Assembly: GCA_903927345.1 (NCBI GenBank)
Contig: CAIYMO010000049.1
Span: forward strand, 62,001 to 126,000
Direction of reading: 5' to 3'
Length of the DNA: 64,000 bases
Source of the DNA: an uncultured Armatimonadota bacterium
GTDB taxonomy: Bacteria; Armatimonadota; Fimbriimonadia; Fimbriimonadales; Fimbriimonadaceae
Numbering within the stretch: the first letter of the stretch is position 1; each line of letters opens with the position of its first letter. Made by a program: the position numbers and the translations under genes. Of this stretch, positions 16,782 through 24,370 are shown piece by piece. The notes under the pieces are model-generated. The model had not been told where the DNA came from. It saw only the letters and a list, made by a program, of their open reading frames with translations, and searched no databases.

Positions 16782-17221
16782 GGCTGTTTTTCGGGTGCGG
16801 GCGTTGGGTTCCTGGGGCGTTTTCGGTTCAACGGGGTTTGAGTTGGGTTGGGAACTGGGCGTTGATGGGCGTCGTTCTGTTGTGCGGTGGAACGGGAGTT
16901 GGCGCAGTGGGCGCAATTAGGTTCAACGGGATTGAATTTAACCGAGAAGTCCGCGCATGTTGGCGCAGAATTTGAACCTGAGTTTTGGCAAGGTGGCGCA
17001 AAGTGTGTCACTTTGCCCTGCAGCGCAGTCTGCTTCAGAGTTGTTGGAGCCTCATGCTTGAGACACCACTGAAGCACGCGCGATTTAAAACCTTCGATCA
17101 CCACCTATAAGGCGACGAACATTAGGAAAAGTCAACCAAGGGCTAAGGTCTCCTTTTGGGAGAAGGGCTCCTTCAAACTGGCTGGGTTCTAAGAGCCGGG
17201 GATGAGGGTGGGGCTTGTTCG
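16782..17221. other. 440-bp intergenic region without a supported gene
   Basis: I find no convincing ORF on either strand. It holds short repeated words: GGTTCAACGGG occurs near 16826 and 16920, and GGCGCA occurs four times between 16898 and 17000. The right part (about 17150-17180) can form a small TCTCC / GGAGA hairpin. On the minus strand this end may include the terminator of the di-heme gene. It could be a remnant of a decayed gene. Confidence 0.5.
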
Positions 17222-18322
17222 TCAGTCTTTCTTTGTGGGTCTGGGCTGATTGAAGAGTGCCTTGTACGGATACTTCTCGTCGACCCTCAGCCTCGCGTTT
17301 TTTCGTTGGGGAGGCACGATCCAATATGATGATTTTTCGTCTGGTCCCGATCTCCAGACCTTCAGTAGATTTTCAAGATCCTGTTTCATGCTTCCCGGAT
17401 CTTGGGGCGGCATGTGCTTGTTTGCATCCCATCCCGTTGCGTTGAACATCTCCATCGTGCTCATGCCAACACGGTGGCAATTGAAACATCCATTGCCTTC
17501 GATGTGGATCGTCCGCATGTCCCAGTTTTCACCTCCAAGTACATAAAACGGAGAGTTTTGATCAAGGACGGGGACAACACTTTGGTTTGTGCCGGGCAGC
17601 TTTGCGGCGTTGATAAAGGAGTTGGTGATAAATGGATCGGCTTGGTGGCAGGAAACACATTGGGGTCGATCTGGTCGCGGGGGAACAAACGCTTTGTTGA
17701 ACTCCTCGGGTTTATCAATCCAGGGGAGGACTCCGCGCATCCTCAACGTCCCATTGTCCAGCGTGACCCAGGGTTGAATTTTGTCCGAGCTTTCGAAGAA
17801 TGCGGTTGCGCCAGTCACTCGGTTGTAGCCGATCATCTGAACCGAACCCATTACTTGTTGTGGGTTACGTGTCGAGTTTCGGCTGAAACTCACCCAGACG
17901 ACGTCAGGGAGTGGCTTACCTGCCGCCGTACGTCCTTCGTATCTTTGGAGGGTCGAGCCTGAAACGGTTTCCTTACCCAGGCGGCTTGGGTTGTCGAGTT
18001 TCTGTCCAAGGTTGCCGTATGCCCTTTCGCCGTTGACAAAAAGGGGAATTTCGACGGACTGGCTCAGGTCGACCTTTGGAGGGACACCTAACTCAGGTTC
18101 AACCATCTTCGCATAATCAAAGGCTTCGCGCGGGAAATTCCACTCGATTGGTAGCCCGGCCGGTTGATCCTTTTTAAATTGGTCGACCGAGCCCTTTTTT
18201 CCTAACCCTCCCAGCTGGTCCCCCTTCTTGTTTTGTTGAGTTGAACCTTCGACAATAATGGACAGCGTAAGGAACGCGCTTGCAGCCATAAACCCGATTC
18301 TTTTCGCTGTGGTTGATGCCAT
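17222..18322 (-). CDS. Exported di-heme c-type cytochrome-like protein
   Basis: The 366-residue protein has an N-terminal signal segment (basic KR, then FMAASAFLTLSIIVEG) and two CXXCH heme c sites, CVSCH at 222-226 and CFNCH at 279-283. The first 200 residues are beta-rich, with no family I recognise. Heme attachment occurs outside the inner membrane, so the protein is periplasmic. It is probably a redox carrier or a cytochrome-linked enzyme. It is a single gene on the minus strand with no redox neighbour in the window. The proximal histidines are present; axial ligand pairs cannot be assigned by eye. Confidence 0.75.
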   Translation of the reverse strand: MASTTAKRIGFMAASAFLTLSIIVEGSTQQNKKGDQLGGLGKKGSVDQFKKDQPAGLPIEWNFPREAFDYAKMVEPELGVPPKVDLSQSVEIPLFVNGERAYGNLGQKLDNPSRLGKETVSGSTLQRYEGRTAAGKPLPDVVWVSFSRNSTRNPQQVMGSVQMIGYNRVTGATAFFESSDKIQPWVTLDNGTLRMRGVLPWIDKPEEFNKAFVPPRPDRPQCVSCHQADPFITNSFINAAKLPGTNQSVVPVLDQNSPFYVLGGENWDMRTIHIEGNGCFNCHRVGMSTMEMFNATGWDANKHMPPQDPGSMKQDLENLLKVWRSGPDEKSSYWIVPPQRKNARLRVDEKYPYKALFNQPRPTKKD

Positions 18323-18355
18323 GAGTACACGACTTTTACCCTAGCTGTTTCCATT

Positions 18356-18496
18356 GTGAGTGTTTTGAAGATTTTCAAAGAACACTGGGCGCAGGTTGGA
18401 CTCGTGGCGAAGCGTGGCGATCGGTTGCTGAGGATCTTTCTTCTTGATGAGGAACAGCCGCGGCTCGGCTCGATCTTGATGCCTGCAGGAACTTGA
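18356..18496 (+). CDS. Possible small ORF of 46 residues
   Basis: GTG 18356 opens 46 codons to TGA 18494-18496. The peptide contains KIFKEHWAQVGLVAKRGDR and LLRIFLLDEEQPRLGSI, a plausible amphipathic composition. I see no good ribosome binding site or TANNNT box at the right distance. It may be a fragment of a lost gene or a chance ORF. Confidence 0.25.
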   Translation: MSVLKIFKEHWAQVGLVAKRGDRLLRIFLLDEEQPRLGSILMPAGT

Positions 18497-18566
18497 GAAG
18501 TTGATCTTCACTTAAGGTGCGAGGAAAACTGGGAAATGTCAGCCAGTTGCCTTGAAAATTTGGTCG

Positions 18567-18581
18567 TATAATTTCTGTATG
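18567..18581 (+). promoter_or_regulatory. Leaderless -10 box of the DUF433 gene
   Basis: A perfect TATAAT (18567-18572), 6 nt, ATG 18579. An in-frame ATG at 18552 lies upstream of the box, so 18579 is the likely start. Confidence 0.7.
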
Positions 18582-18830
18582 AGCCTAGTCATTATCCCGA
18601 GCGAATTGAAGTCGGTCATTGGCGCTGATCCGGAGATTATCAGCGGGGCGATTCGGTTTGTGGGGACGCGGGTTCCGGTGCAGGCTTTGCTTGATACCGT
18701 TCACGGCGGGGGGACGATTGAGGAGTTTTTGGACGGCTGGCCCGACGTGTCGCGAGAGCAGGCGGAAGCGGTCATTCGTTGGGAGCAGAATCAGGCTCGA
18801 AAGGCACTTGGGCTGGACTTGGCTAGCTGA
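18579..18830 (+). CDS. DUF433 antitoxin-like protein
   Basis: The 83-residue protein has the DUF433 core: ISGAIRFVGTRVPVQALLDTV, GGTIEEFLDGWPDVSREQAEAVIRWE. This winged-helix-like family is commonly paired with DUF5615 PIN-like toxins, as here. The product is thought to neutralise the partner and autoregulate. The stop overlaps the partner's start by one base (TGATG). The partner is interrupted, so this may now be an orphan antitoxin. Confidence 0.85.
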   Translation: MSLVIIPSELKSVIGADPEIISGAIRFVGTRVPVQALLDTVHGGGTIEEFLDGWPDVSREQAEAVIRWEQNQARKALGLDLAS

Positions 18831-19162
18831 TGCGGGTTCTGCTGGATAACAACGTCAATCAGCGGTTCGCGGCTCTCGTTGAAGGCCACGAGGTTGTTCA
18901 CGCCCGTCAGCTAGGATGGGGCGAATTGTTGAACGGCAAACTGATCTCCGTGGCCGAAGATGCGGCATTCGAAGTGATGATCACTGCTGATTAGCAGATG
19001 CAATACCAGCAAAATCTCACAGGTTGGAGGGTTGCGATTATTGTTTTGAACAGCGTCTTGTTGCGCTGGAGTGACATCGAGCCCCTCGCTCCTCGTGTCA
19101 ATGAGCTGCCTCGAAAAGGAGTTGAGGCGGGATCGTTTCACATCGCGACTCTTGAAGGGTAG
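18830..19162 (+). pseudogene. DUF5615 PIN-like toxin with in-frame TAG
   Basis: ATG 18830 starts MRVLLDNNVN, the N-terminal acidic strand of DUF5615 (Mut7-C-like PIN) toxins. HEVVHARQLGWGELLNG and DAAFEVMITAD follow. TAG at 18992-18994 then stops translation after 54 residues. The same frame goes on for 55 more codons with the expected continuation (QMQYQQNLTG, VAIIVLNS, RWSDIEPLAPRVNE) to a second stop at 19160-19162. The family normally has a basic residue after TAD, so a single change such as AAG to TAG explains the break. The truncated form lacks half the fold and should be inactive, unless the stop is read through or the sequence has an error. Confidence 0.8.
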
Positions 19163-19306
19163 CGGCTTGGAGGGAGGCGGTTCACGGACAAGCTGGGCTT
19201 TGGTGGTTGAGAAGGGGTGGTGATTTGTCGCTTGACCGTGCCACCCAGGACCCTCTTCTTTACCATGCCCACTCATGTGGCTCGCCGCCGTAACCTGGTT
19301 GACTTA

Positions 19307-19331
19307 GCCTCCACAGTGCGACTGTGGAGGC
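19307..19331. repeat. Perfect 11-bp inverted repeat
   Basis: GCCTCCACAGT, a GCG loop, then ACTGTGGAGGC. A third partial copy TGCCTCCACA lies at 19348-19357. It is intergenic, 145 bp downstream of the broken toxin, with no T run directly after it. Confidence 0.7.
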
Positions 19332-19426
19332 ATCCAACCAAGCTTAGTGCCTCCACATAACCCACGCTAGGACCGGACGGACTTTTTTGTCACTGGAGAC
19401 AGTAATTTCGTTAACTCAACGGTTGG

Positions 19427-19441
19427 TAAAATCTTTGGATG
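19427..19441 (+). promoter_or_regulatory. Leaderless -10 box of the SHOCT-protein gene
   Basis: TAAAAT (19427-19432), 6 nt, ATG 19439. No Shine-Dalgarno. Confidence 0.6.
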
Positions 19442-20308
19442 CGGCTACAAGTCCCTATACATCTTGCAGAAGAGTTCTACACGCTCGGCAAGAGTCGGAG
19501 GCACGAACTCGTTCGCAACTTCCGAAGCATTGCAAGTACAAATATGTCTGCTGAACCGTACAAGCAAGAATTACGGTCTCTTGCCATTTCAGATGAATTG
19601 ATTGAGTGGTTTGATGTTAGTTCACGTCGTACGCAGGGCGAGTTTGACGTTTACGTTGACACAATGGCTTTCAAAGACGATCTAGAGTACTTGGAAGCTG
19701 CGCGGTGGTATCCCAAGGAACGCGATGACAAGGCTAAGAATTTGCGTCACGGCTACTTCCTATACGGTTTACATTTTTCAGCTAGCATTTTTTTGCTGTT
19801 GGCAAACTATTTTCATTGGCCAAAGAGCGCCCCTTCAGAACTTCATGCACCACTCAATTTTCTTATTGATCTTAGTGTATTGCTGGCTCCCATCTGTTCC
19901 CCTTTGGCCTTTTGGAAAATAGCCAAGGCAAAGCGTCTTAACTACGTTTCGAATCTGCTCATTTTGGCTCTTTTTTGGTGTGTTTCTCCGATGGGGCTCA
20001 TCATCCTTTGGTCAAAGGACAATAACATCCTCAATGAACCGGTGCCATCTAAACACCACGATCTGCTTTGTCGTTTGCGGGGCTTGCTAGCAGAAGAGCG
20101 GGAGGCAGAGGACAAATCTCAACATCTTAACTTAGCTCCTGAGCCAGCCCCGTCAGTTTCAGTTCTGGAGCCAAAGGACCCTGAGCCACCAAGAGACACC
20201 CAACAGGCAACAGATAACGAAGACCTTGAAAAGTTATTCGAACTCTTTCGATCGGGTGCAATTTCTGAAACGGAGTTCAAACGGCTGAGAGAAAAATTCC
20301 AAAAGTGA
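19439..20308 (+). CDS. Membrane protein with C-terminal SHOCT domain
   Basis: The 289-residue protein has an N-terminal soluble part of about 100 residues. About three hydrophobic segments follow between residues 105 and 200 (YGLHFSASIFLLLANYF, LIDLSVLLAPICSPLAFW, LLILALFWCVSPMGLIIL). A proline-rich acidic linker leads to a short C-terminal SHOCT helix pair (LEKLFELFRSGAISETEFKRLREKF). SHOCT domains are oligomerisation or targeting tails of diverse proteins. No enzymatic motif is visible. Base composition is lower in GC than in neighbouring genes, which could indicate recent transfer. Confidence 0.7.
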   Translation: MRLQVPIHLAEEFYTLGKSRRHELVRNFRSIASTNMSAEPYKQELRSLAISDELIEWFDVSSRRTQGEFDVYVDTMAFKDDLEYLEAARWYPKERDDKAKNLRHGYFLYGLHFSASIFLLLANYFHWPKSAPSELHAPLNFLIDLSVLLAPICSPLAFWKIAKAKRLNYVSNLLILALFWCVSPMGLIILWSKDNNILNEPVPSKHHDLLCRLRGLLAEEREAEDKSQHLNLAPEPAPSVSVLEPKDPEPPRDTQQATDNEDLEKLFELFRSGAISETEFKRLREKFQK

Positions 20309-20346
20309 TGGCATTTCTTGAGTGAGAGTGGCGGAGCATGGATTTT

Positions 20347-21036
20347 TTATTTCATCTTCGAAGCATCAAATCCCGAGACATCAAACACAAACGTTCGGTT
20401 TCCTTCCTGATATATCTGAACTTCAATCTTCACCGTTTTGGCTCTTGGAAGCCGATCCATAAATGTGTCGAATGCATCAATGAACAGAGATTCGGTGCTG
20501 TGATCGGCGGGGGGATTTGCACGGAAACTGCGGATCGAACCTGAATCAAATCTGATCGGTACCTTTGTGCCGTCCATGAGGTCCGTCAGTAGTTGTCCGC
20601 GCTCAATCTGGAAAATGACATCCTCACCGTGCTCCGGATGCTTTCGCAGCATCAGTGTGGCGTGTTGCTCTCCTTGATAGGGGAAATCGAGCGAAACCGT
20701 ATTTGTACTCGTAACGTAAGCCGTCAGTACATCTCCCCGGCCCATCCCATCTTCCTCACGTTGATAGTTCCACGGTGATACAGGCTCTGGAGCCTTTTGG
20801 GCGGGCGTAGCCTGCGATTGATCGGGGCTTTTACTCGTTGGGGCCGTCTTGGCTGGAGCCAACTCACTGCTCTTGGCATCTTCCTGATTCTTTAGCCTAC
20901 CAACGGGGGCAAGAATTGATAGAAAAATGGGACAAACACATATGAACAGGAATAAAGCTCCAAGGATGTACCATATTGGACTCGAACGTTTGGGTTGCGG
21001 AACCGGCTGCTGCATGATTGGCGGGAGGCTAGACAT
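20347..21036 (-). CDS. Membrane-anchored protein of unknown function
   Basis: From ATG 21036 the protein has 229 residues. A proline-rich start is followed by one membrane helix (WYILGALFLFICVCPIFLSIL), a Pro/Ala/Lys linker and a soluble domain of about 130 residues. That domain has WNYQREEDGMGRGDVLTAYVTSTN, FPYQGEQHATLMLRKHP and RFDSGSIRSFRA. I have seen similar domains in many bacteria and phages without known function; I cannot name the family. TACAAT 6 nt upstream selects the second in-frame ATG over a TTG at 21042. Confidence 0.65.
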   Translation of the reverse strand: MSSLPPIMQQPVPQPKRSSPIWYILGALFLFICVCPIFLSILAPVGRLKNQEDAKSSELAPAKTAPTSKSPDQSQATPAQKAPEPVSPWNYQREEDGMGRGDVLTAYVTSTNTVSLDFPYQGEQHATLMLRKHPEHGEDVIFQIERGQLLTDLMDGTKVPIRFDSGSIRSFRANPPADHSTESLFIDAFDTFMDRLPRAKTVKIEVQIYQEGNRTFVFDVSGFDASKMK

Positions 21037-21048
21037 GATCAAATTGTA
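21034..21048 (-). promoter_or_regulatory. Leaderless -10 box of the 20347-21036 gene
   Basis: On the minus strand TACAAT (21048-21043), 6 nt, ATG 21036. Confidence 0.6.
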
Positions 21049-21172
21049 CTCCTATAGGCGCAAAATACAAAGGATAGATTTCAGGTAAAGAATCAAGCGA
21101 AATTTGTCTTGAGTTACTGAAAACCCGCCTTGCGTTAGCACCCACTTCGAAGAGCTTGATGGAGGTACACGC

Positions 21173-21198
21173 TTGAAAAAGGTTTTGATGGGTATACT
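21173..21198 (+). promoter_or_regulatory. Promoter of rplJ-rplL
   Basis: TATACT at 21193-21198 is a good -10. The nearest -35-like word, TTGAAA (21173-21178), is only 14 bp away, so the -35 is uncertain. Confidence 0.5.
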
Positions 21199-21204
21199 CC
21201 GTCA

Positions 21205-21320
21205 GTTCTCTAAAGACAGCAGGTGGAAACTTAATGTCTCGTGCAAGCGAGACGCCAGCCGAGGAGCCATAAAGGAACCTGTTTCAGGTCCTTGTCCCCG
21301 TTAAAGGGACGTCTCTTCTG
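21205..21320 (+). ncRNA. L10-type ribosomal protein leader
   Basis: The 5' leader of rplJ contains TAAAGACAGCAGGTGG, CTTAAT and GCCAGCCGAGGAG, which match the conserved core of the L10 leader bound by the L10-L7/L12 complex. Helices visible are GTCTC / GAGAC (about 21236-21252), AAGGA-CCTG / CAGG-TCCTT (21272-21293) and GTCCC / GGGAC (about 21294-21312). It should repress its own operon when L10-L12 is in excess. Confidence 0.75.
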
Positions 21321-21363
21321 CGCCGTTTTCCCTTCGAAACTTTTCGAGATCAGGTGCACATTA

Positions 21364-21891
21364 ATGCCCACAGAAGCAAAAGCACAAGTGATCGAGCAGG
21401 CGAAGGAGTGGTACTCCAAGTCGTCGGGCGTGATCTTTGCTGACTACCGCGGACTCAGTGTTAAGCAGATGCAGGGACTTCGAGCCGACCTTCGTAAGAA
21501 GGGCGCCGAGCTCCATGTTGTCAAGAACACGTTGTTCCGAGCGGCAGTTGGCGAGGATGTCAACACCCTTCCGGCTGAGTTCCACAACGGCACAACCGCA
21601 TACGCTTACATCTTCGATGATGAAGCGGGTTGTGCAAAGGCACTTCTCGATTTCGCTAAATCCAGCAAGAAGCTCGTCGTAAAAGGCGGACTCTTTGGTG
21701 GCAAGGCGATGTCTGCTGACCAGGTGAAGTCCCTTTCGGAACTTCCTCCGCGCGATGTTCTCATCTCGCAGGTTATCGGAACCATCGCTGCTCCTCTCAG
21801 CAACCTCGTTGGTACTGTCGAAGCCCTTTATGCGGAGCCTATCCGCACGATTGGCGCGGTAGCCGACCAGGCAGCGGAGAAAGCGGCCTAA
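21364..21891 (+). CDS. rplJ: 50S ribosomal protein L10
   Basis: L10 anchors the L7/L12 stalk that recruits translation factors. From ATG 21364 it has 175 residues: YSKSSGVIFADYRGLSVKQMQGLRADLRKKG, VVKNTLFRAAVGE and a C-terminal helix that binds L12 dimers. An in-frame extension to 21241 overlaps the RNA leader and is not coding. rplL follows 62 nt later, the classical order. Confidence 0.97.
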   Translation: MPTEAKAQVIEQAKEWYSKSSGVIFADYRGLSVKQMQGLRADLRKKGAELHVVKNTLFRAAVGEDVNTLPAEFHNGTTAYAYIFDDEAGCAKALLDFAKSSKKLVVKGGLFGGKAMSADQVKSLSELPPRDVLISQVIGTIAAPLSNLVGTVEALYAEPIRTIGAVADQAAEKAA

Positions 21892-21953
21892 GAAGATTCG
21901 TTATTGAGCCCCGTAAGGGCTCCAAGATTTAAAACACACAGAAGAGAAAAGAA

Positions 21954-22340
21954 ATGGCATCCATCGATTCAATCGTTGAAAGTATTAGCGGACTTACCGC
22001 AATCGAGCTCTCCGAGCTCAAGAAGGCACTTGAGGACAAGTTCGGCGTTACCGCTGCAGCTCCTGCATTCAACCCAGCTATGTTCGCTGGAATGGCTCCT
22101 GCTGGCGCAGCTGCTGAAGTTGAAGAGAAGACCTCGTTTGACGTTATCCTCGCTGAGGCTGGCGGAAACAAGCTTCAGGTCATCAAGGTCGTTCGCGAAC
22201 TGACCGGTCTTGGTCTTAAGGAAGCAAAGGACCTCGTCGACGGCGCTCCACAGCCACTCAAGCAGGGCGTTTCGAAGGACGAGTCGGAATCGATCAAGAA
22301 GCAGATCGAAGAAGCCGGCGGAAAGGTCGAAGTCAAGTAA
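21954..22340 (+). CDS. rplL: 50S ribosomal protein L7/L12
   Basis: This 128-residue stalk protein has the N-terminal dimer domain ([25 protein letters not shown]), an alanine-rich hinge and the C-terminal factor-binding domain ([27 protein letters not shown]). AGAGAAAAGAA serves as its ribosome binding region. A terminator follows. Confidence 0.98.
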   Translation: MASIDSIVESISGLTAIELSELKKALEDKFGVTAAAPAFNPAMFAGMAPAGAAAEVEEKTSFDVILAEAGGNKLQVIKVVRELTGLGLKEAKDLVDGAPQPLKQGVSKDESESIKKQIEEAGGKVEVK

Positions 22341-22367
22341 GCCTCGGCTTATCGAACTTTCAAAACT

Positions 22368-22400
22368 CGCTCCGATTCATTTTGAATCGGGGCGTTTTTT
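22368..22400 (+). terminator. Intrinsic terminator of rplJ-rplL
   Basis: CGCTCCGATTCA / TGAATCGGGGCG stem followed by TTTTTT. It overlaps the last codons of the convergent Lnt-like gene, so its sequence is also coding. Confidence 0.88.
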
Positions 22401-23756
22401 GTTTTTTGCTAGGGCCTGGCTGATGGGGTAACCGATAGCGACGAGCCAGGAAAGGTAGAGCCACCAGTCGCCGAGGGTTTGGTAGAGGGTCCATTGCCTT
22501 TTCGTTTGTAGCCATCCGTAGGCGGTCGCCTGGCCGTCTTTGAGTTCGCTTTCGATTGTTCCGTATTGGTTGACGAACATGCTGCCGAAGCGTCCGTCGG
22601 CGCGGATGATGGTCACTCCATTTTCGGCCGCGCGGAACGGGGTGTAGGCGGCGTGCATTGCCGCGACAAAGTGGTTCTTGGATTCAGGGTCGATCGTGGG
22701 CAGTGCGATGACTTTGACTCCGGGTAGTGCAGCGGTTTCGCGGATGACAGAGGGGTAGCAGGAGTCGAAACAGATGTTGAGGCCGATACTTCCTTCGGTC
22801 GGTCCGAACGGCACGGCGACGGCTTTTGAGCCTGGCCTGTGCATGTTCTTCTCTCCGGCGAAGAGTTTGCGCTTTTGGTAGCGCTCGCTTTCTTGGCCTT
22901 TACGGGTGAGGGAGGCGACGTTGTAGGGGAGCGGCGCGTGGTCATCGGGGAAGCTAGTGATGATCGGTGGTGTGGATTTGCTGAGTTCTTCTAGCTTGGT
23001 GGTGTCGCCTCGGGGCGCGAACATGATTCCGCCGAACTCGGGCCAGACGACGAAGGGGGTTCCTGAGTGGAGTCCTCTCGTGGCTGCTTCCATGGCGTCT
23101 TCGTTGCCGTCTTGGAACTGGGCTATGGCGGCGGACTGGTGTCCGGACGACACGCCTCGAACGGGATCGGCTCGATAATTTGCGATACCAAATTGAATGA
23201 TCGCAATTAACGGTGCGATCTGAAGAATCCCCCACTTCGTTCGGCTGGTAGATATGTTTATCAACCAAGCGAAGTAACTAACGAGCCATATTCCTCCTAC
23301 GGAGGATACAGACATCGCAGGCTGTGACCTGTACAAGGCCAGACCCAAGTGCGCCGGAATTTGGGTGAGAAGGATGGACTCGAGGGCAACGGCGAGGGCG
23401 GCGAGCCACCAGATGGGGCGTTTCGAGTTCTTGCCGTCGGCCCAGATGGCGAAGAAGATTGCGAAGACGAAGGCGTAGAGCCCGCAGGCGGTGTAGTTCC
23501 AGCCGGAGGAGGGTTCGAGGTGTTTGATTTCGTAGAACCAGCCGGTGGTGGTGAGGAAAGCGAACCAGAAGATTGCCCCTAGGCCGCCGAGGAATCCGGC
23601 GATGGCGCCTTTCTCTTTGGTGGCAAAGAGGAGTGGGACGAGGGCGACGAGGATCAGGCTTCCCTTCTCACCGAGGGGCATGGCGAGGGTGATGAGGGTT
23701 CCGGTGGCGAAGACGGCGAGGATCAACAGGAGAGCGGAGATCGCGGCCTTCTTCAT
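22377..23756 (-). CDS. Apolipoprotein N-acyltransferase-like protein
   Basis: The 459-residue protein has six or so N-terminal membrane helices, a periplasmic nitrilase-fold domain and a C-terminal helix, the layout of Lnt. The catalytic residues are visible: Glu in VVWPEFGG, Lys in the YQKRKLFAGEK region and Cys in LNICFDSCYP. Lnt adds the third acyl chain to lipoproteins in the inner membrane. Sequence and length are somewhat divergent from E. coli Lnt (512 residues), so a related N-acyltransferase is possible. The predicted TATAAT lies 9 nt before the ATG, nearly leaderless. Confidence 0.82.
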   Translation of the reverse strand: MKKAAISALLLILAVFATGTLITLAMPLGEKGSLILVALVPLLFATKEKGAIAGFLGGLGAIFWFAFLTTTGWFYEIKHLEPSSGWNYTACGLYAFVFAIFFAIWADGKNSKRPIWWLAALAVALESILLTQIPAHLGLALYRSQPAMSVSSVGGIWLVSYFAWLINISTSRTKWGILQIAPLIAIIQFGIANYRADPVRGVSSGHQSAAIAQFQDGNEDAMEAATRGLHSGTPFVVWPEFGGIMFAPRGDTTKLEELSKSTPPIITSFPDDHAPLPYNVASLTRKGQESERYQKRKLFAGEKNMHRPGSKAVAVPFGPTEGSIGLNICFDSCYPSVIRETAALPGVKVIALPTIDPESKNHFVAAMHAAYTPFRAAENGVTIIRADGRFGSMFVNQYGTIESELKDGQATAYGWLQTKRQWTLYQTLGDWWLYLSWLVAIGYPISQALAKNKKRPDSK

Positions 23757-23766
23757 GGTGTGGATA

Positions 23767-24243
23767 TTATAAGTCCTTTTCGATGGATTTCACTTCGCGC
23801 ATTACTAACCATAGTGGGACAATTCCGATAATTCCGAAGAGGGAGTCGATGATGCGCCAGCCGAAGGGGATGCCTCTGATGGGGCCGCAGGTGAAGGCGA
23901 GGAGGGGGACTAGGGCGCAGGTCCACATGCCCCACTGGATGATGAATTTGTTCTTAACCGGGTCCCGGTAGGGACCGATGAAGGCCCCGGCGATGGCGAG
24001 GTGGCCGAAGGCGAGCCAGTCGGTTCCGTAGGCGATGAAGGGGTAGTTTTGGTCGTTGTGCTGGAGGCCGGCTTGCACGGTGCGCAGCCAGGTGGCAAGG
24101 CCGCCATCGCCTTGGCCGAACCATTGGACAAGCAGGTTGACCTCCCAGGTGAGCGGGAAGGCAGTGACTCCGCTGATGACTACGCCGAAAATGAACCCTC
24201 CGAGGAGGATTCGGATTCGGCGAAGGCGCTGGTCGGGGGTCAC
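23767..24243 (-). CDS. Hypothetical four-helix membrane protein
   Basis: The 158-residue protein has about four membrane helices (LLGGFIFGVVISGVTAFPL, WLAFGHLAIAGAFIG, WGMWTCALVPLLAFT, IIDSLFGIIGIVPLWLVM). Loop residues NYPFIAYGTDWLAFGH and GIPFGWRIIDS look conserved-like. I know similar uncharacterised proteins but no function. The start is GTG 24243, set by TAAACT 6 nt upstream. It lies 10 nt before the Lnt-like gene and may be co-transcribed with it. Confidence 0.65.
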   Translation of the reverse strand: MTPDQRLRRIRILLGGFIFGVVISGVTAFPLTWEVNLLVQWFGQGDGGLATWLRTVQAGLQHNDQNYPFIAYGTDWLAFGHLAIAGAFIGPYRDPVKNKFIIQWGMWTCALVPLLAFTCGPIRGIPFGWRIIDSLFGIIGIVPLWLVMREVKSIEKDL

Positions 24244-24255
24244 TACTTTAGTTTA
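24241..24255 (-). promoter_or_regulatory. Leaderless -10 box of the 23767-24243 gene
   Basis: On the minus strand TAAACT (24255-24250), 6 nt, GTG 24243. Confidence 0.6.
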
Positions 24256-24332
24256 GCCTCGTTTCACTTTGCTCAACACCGGCAGAGCGTCCAGCGTCCT
24301 GAGTTCGCGGCAAAGCCTCCCTCACCCCCCTA

Positions 24333-24362
24333 CCCCCTCTCCCTCCTGGGAAGGAGAGGGGG
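24333..24362. repeat. C/G-rich palindromic intergenic repeat
   Basis: CCCCCTCTCC (24333-24342) pairs with GGAGAGGGGG (24353-24362) around a 10-nt loop. It looks like the dispersed CCCCTCTCC-type intergenic palindromes of many genomes, and may also end the lactonase transcript or the upstream one. Confidence 0.65.
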
Positions 24363-24370
24363 AGTTCGGA

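Noticed and set aside
21241-21363. N-terminal extension of rplJ
   Set aside because: It lies in the L10 RNA leader. The protein family starts at MPTEAKAQ, ATG 21364.
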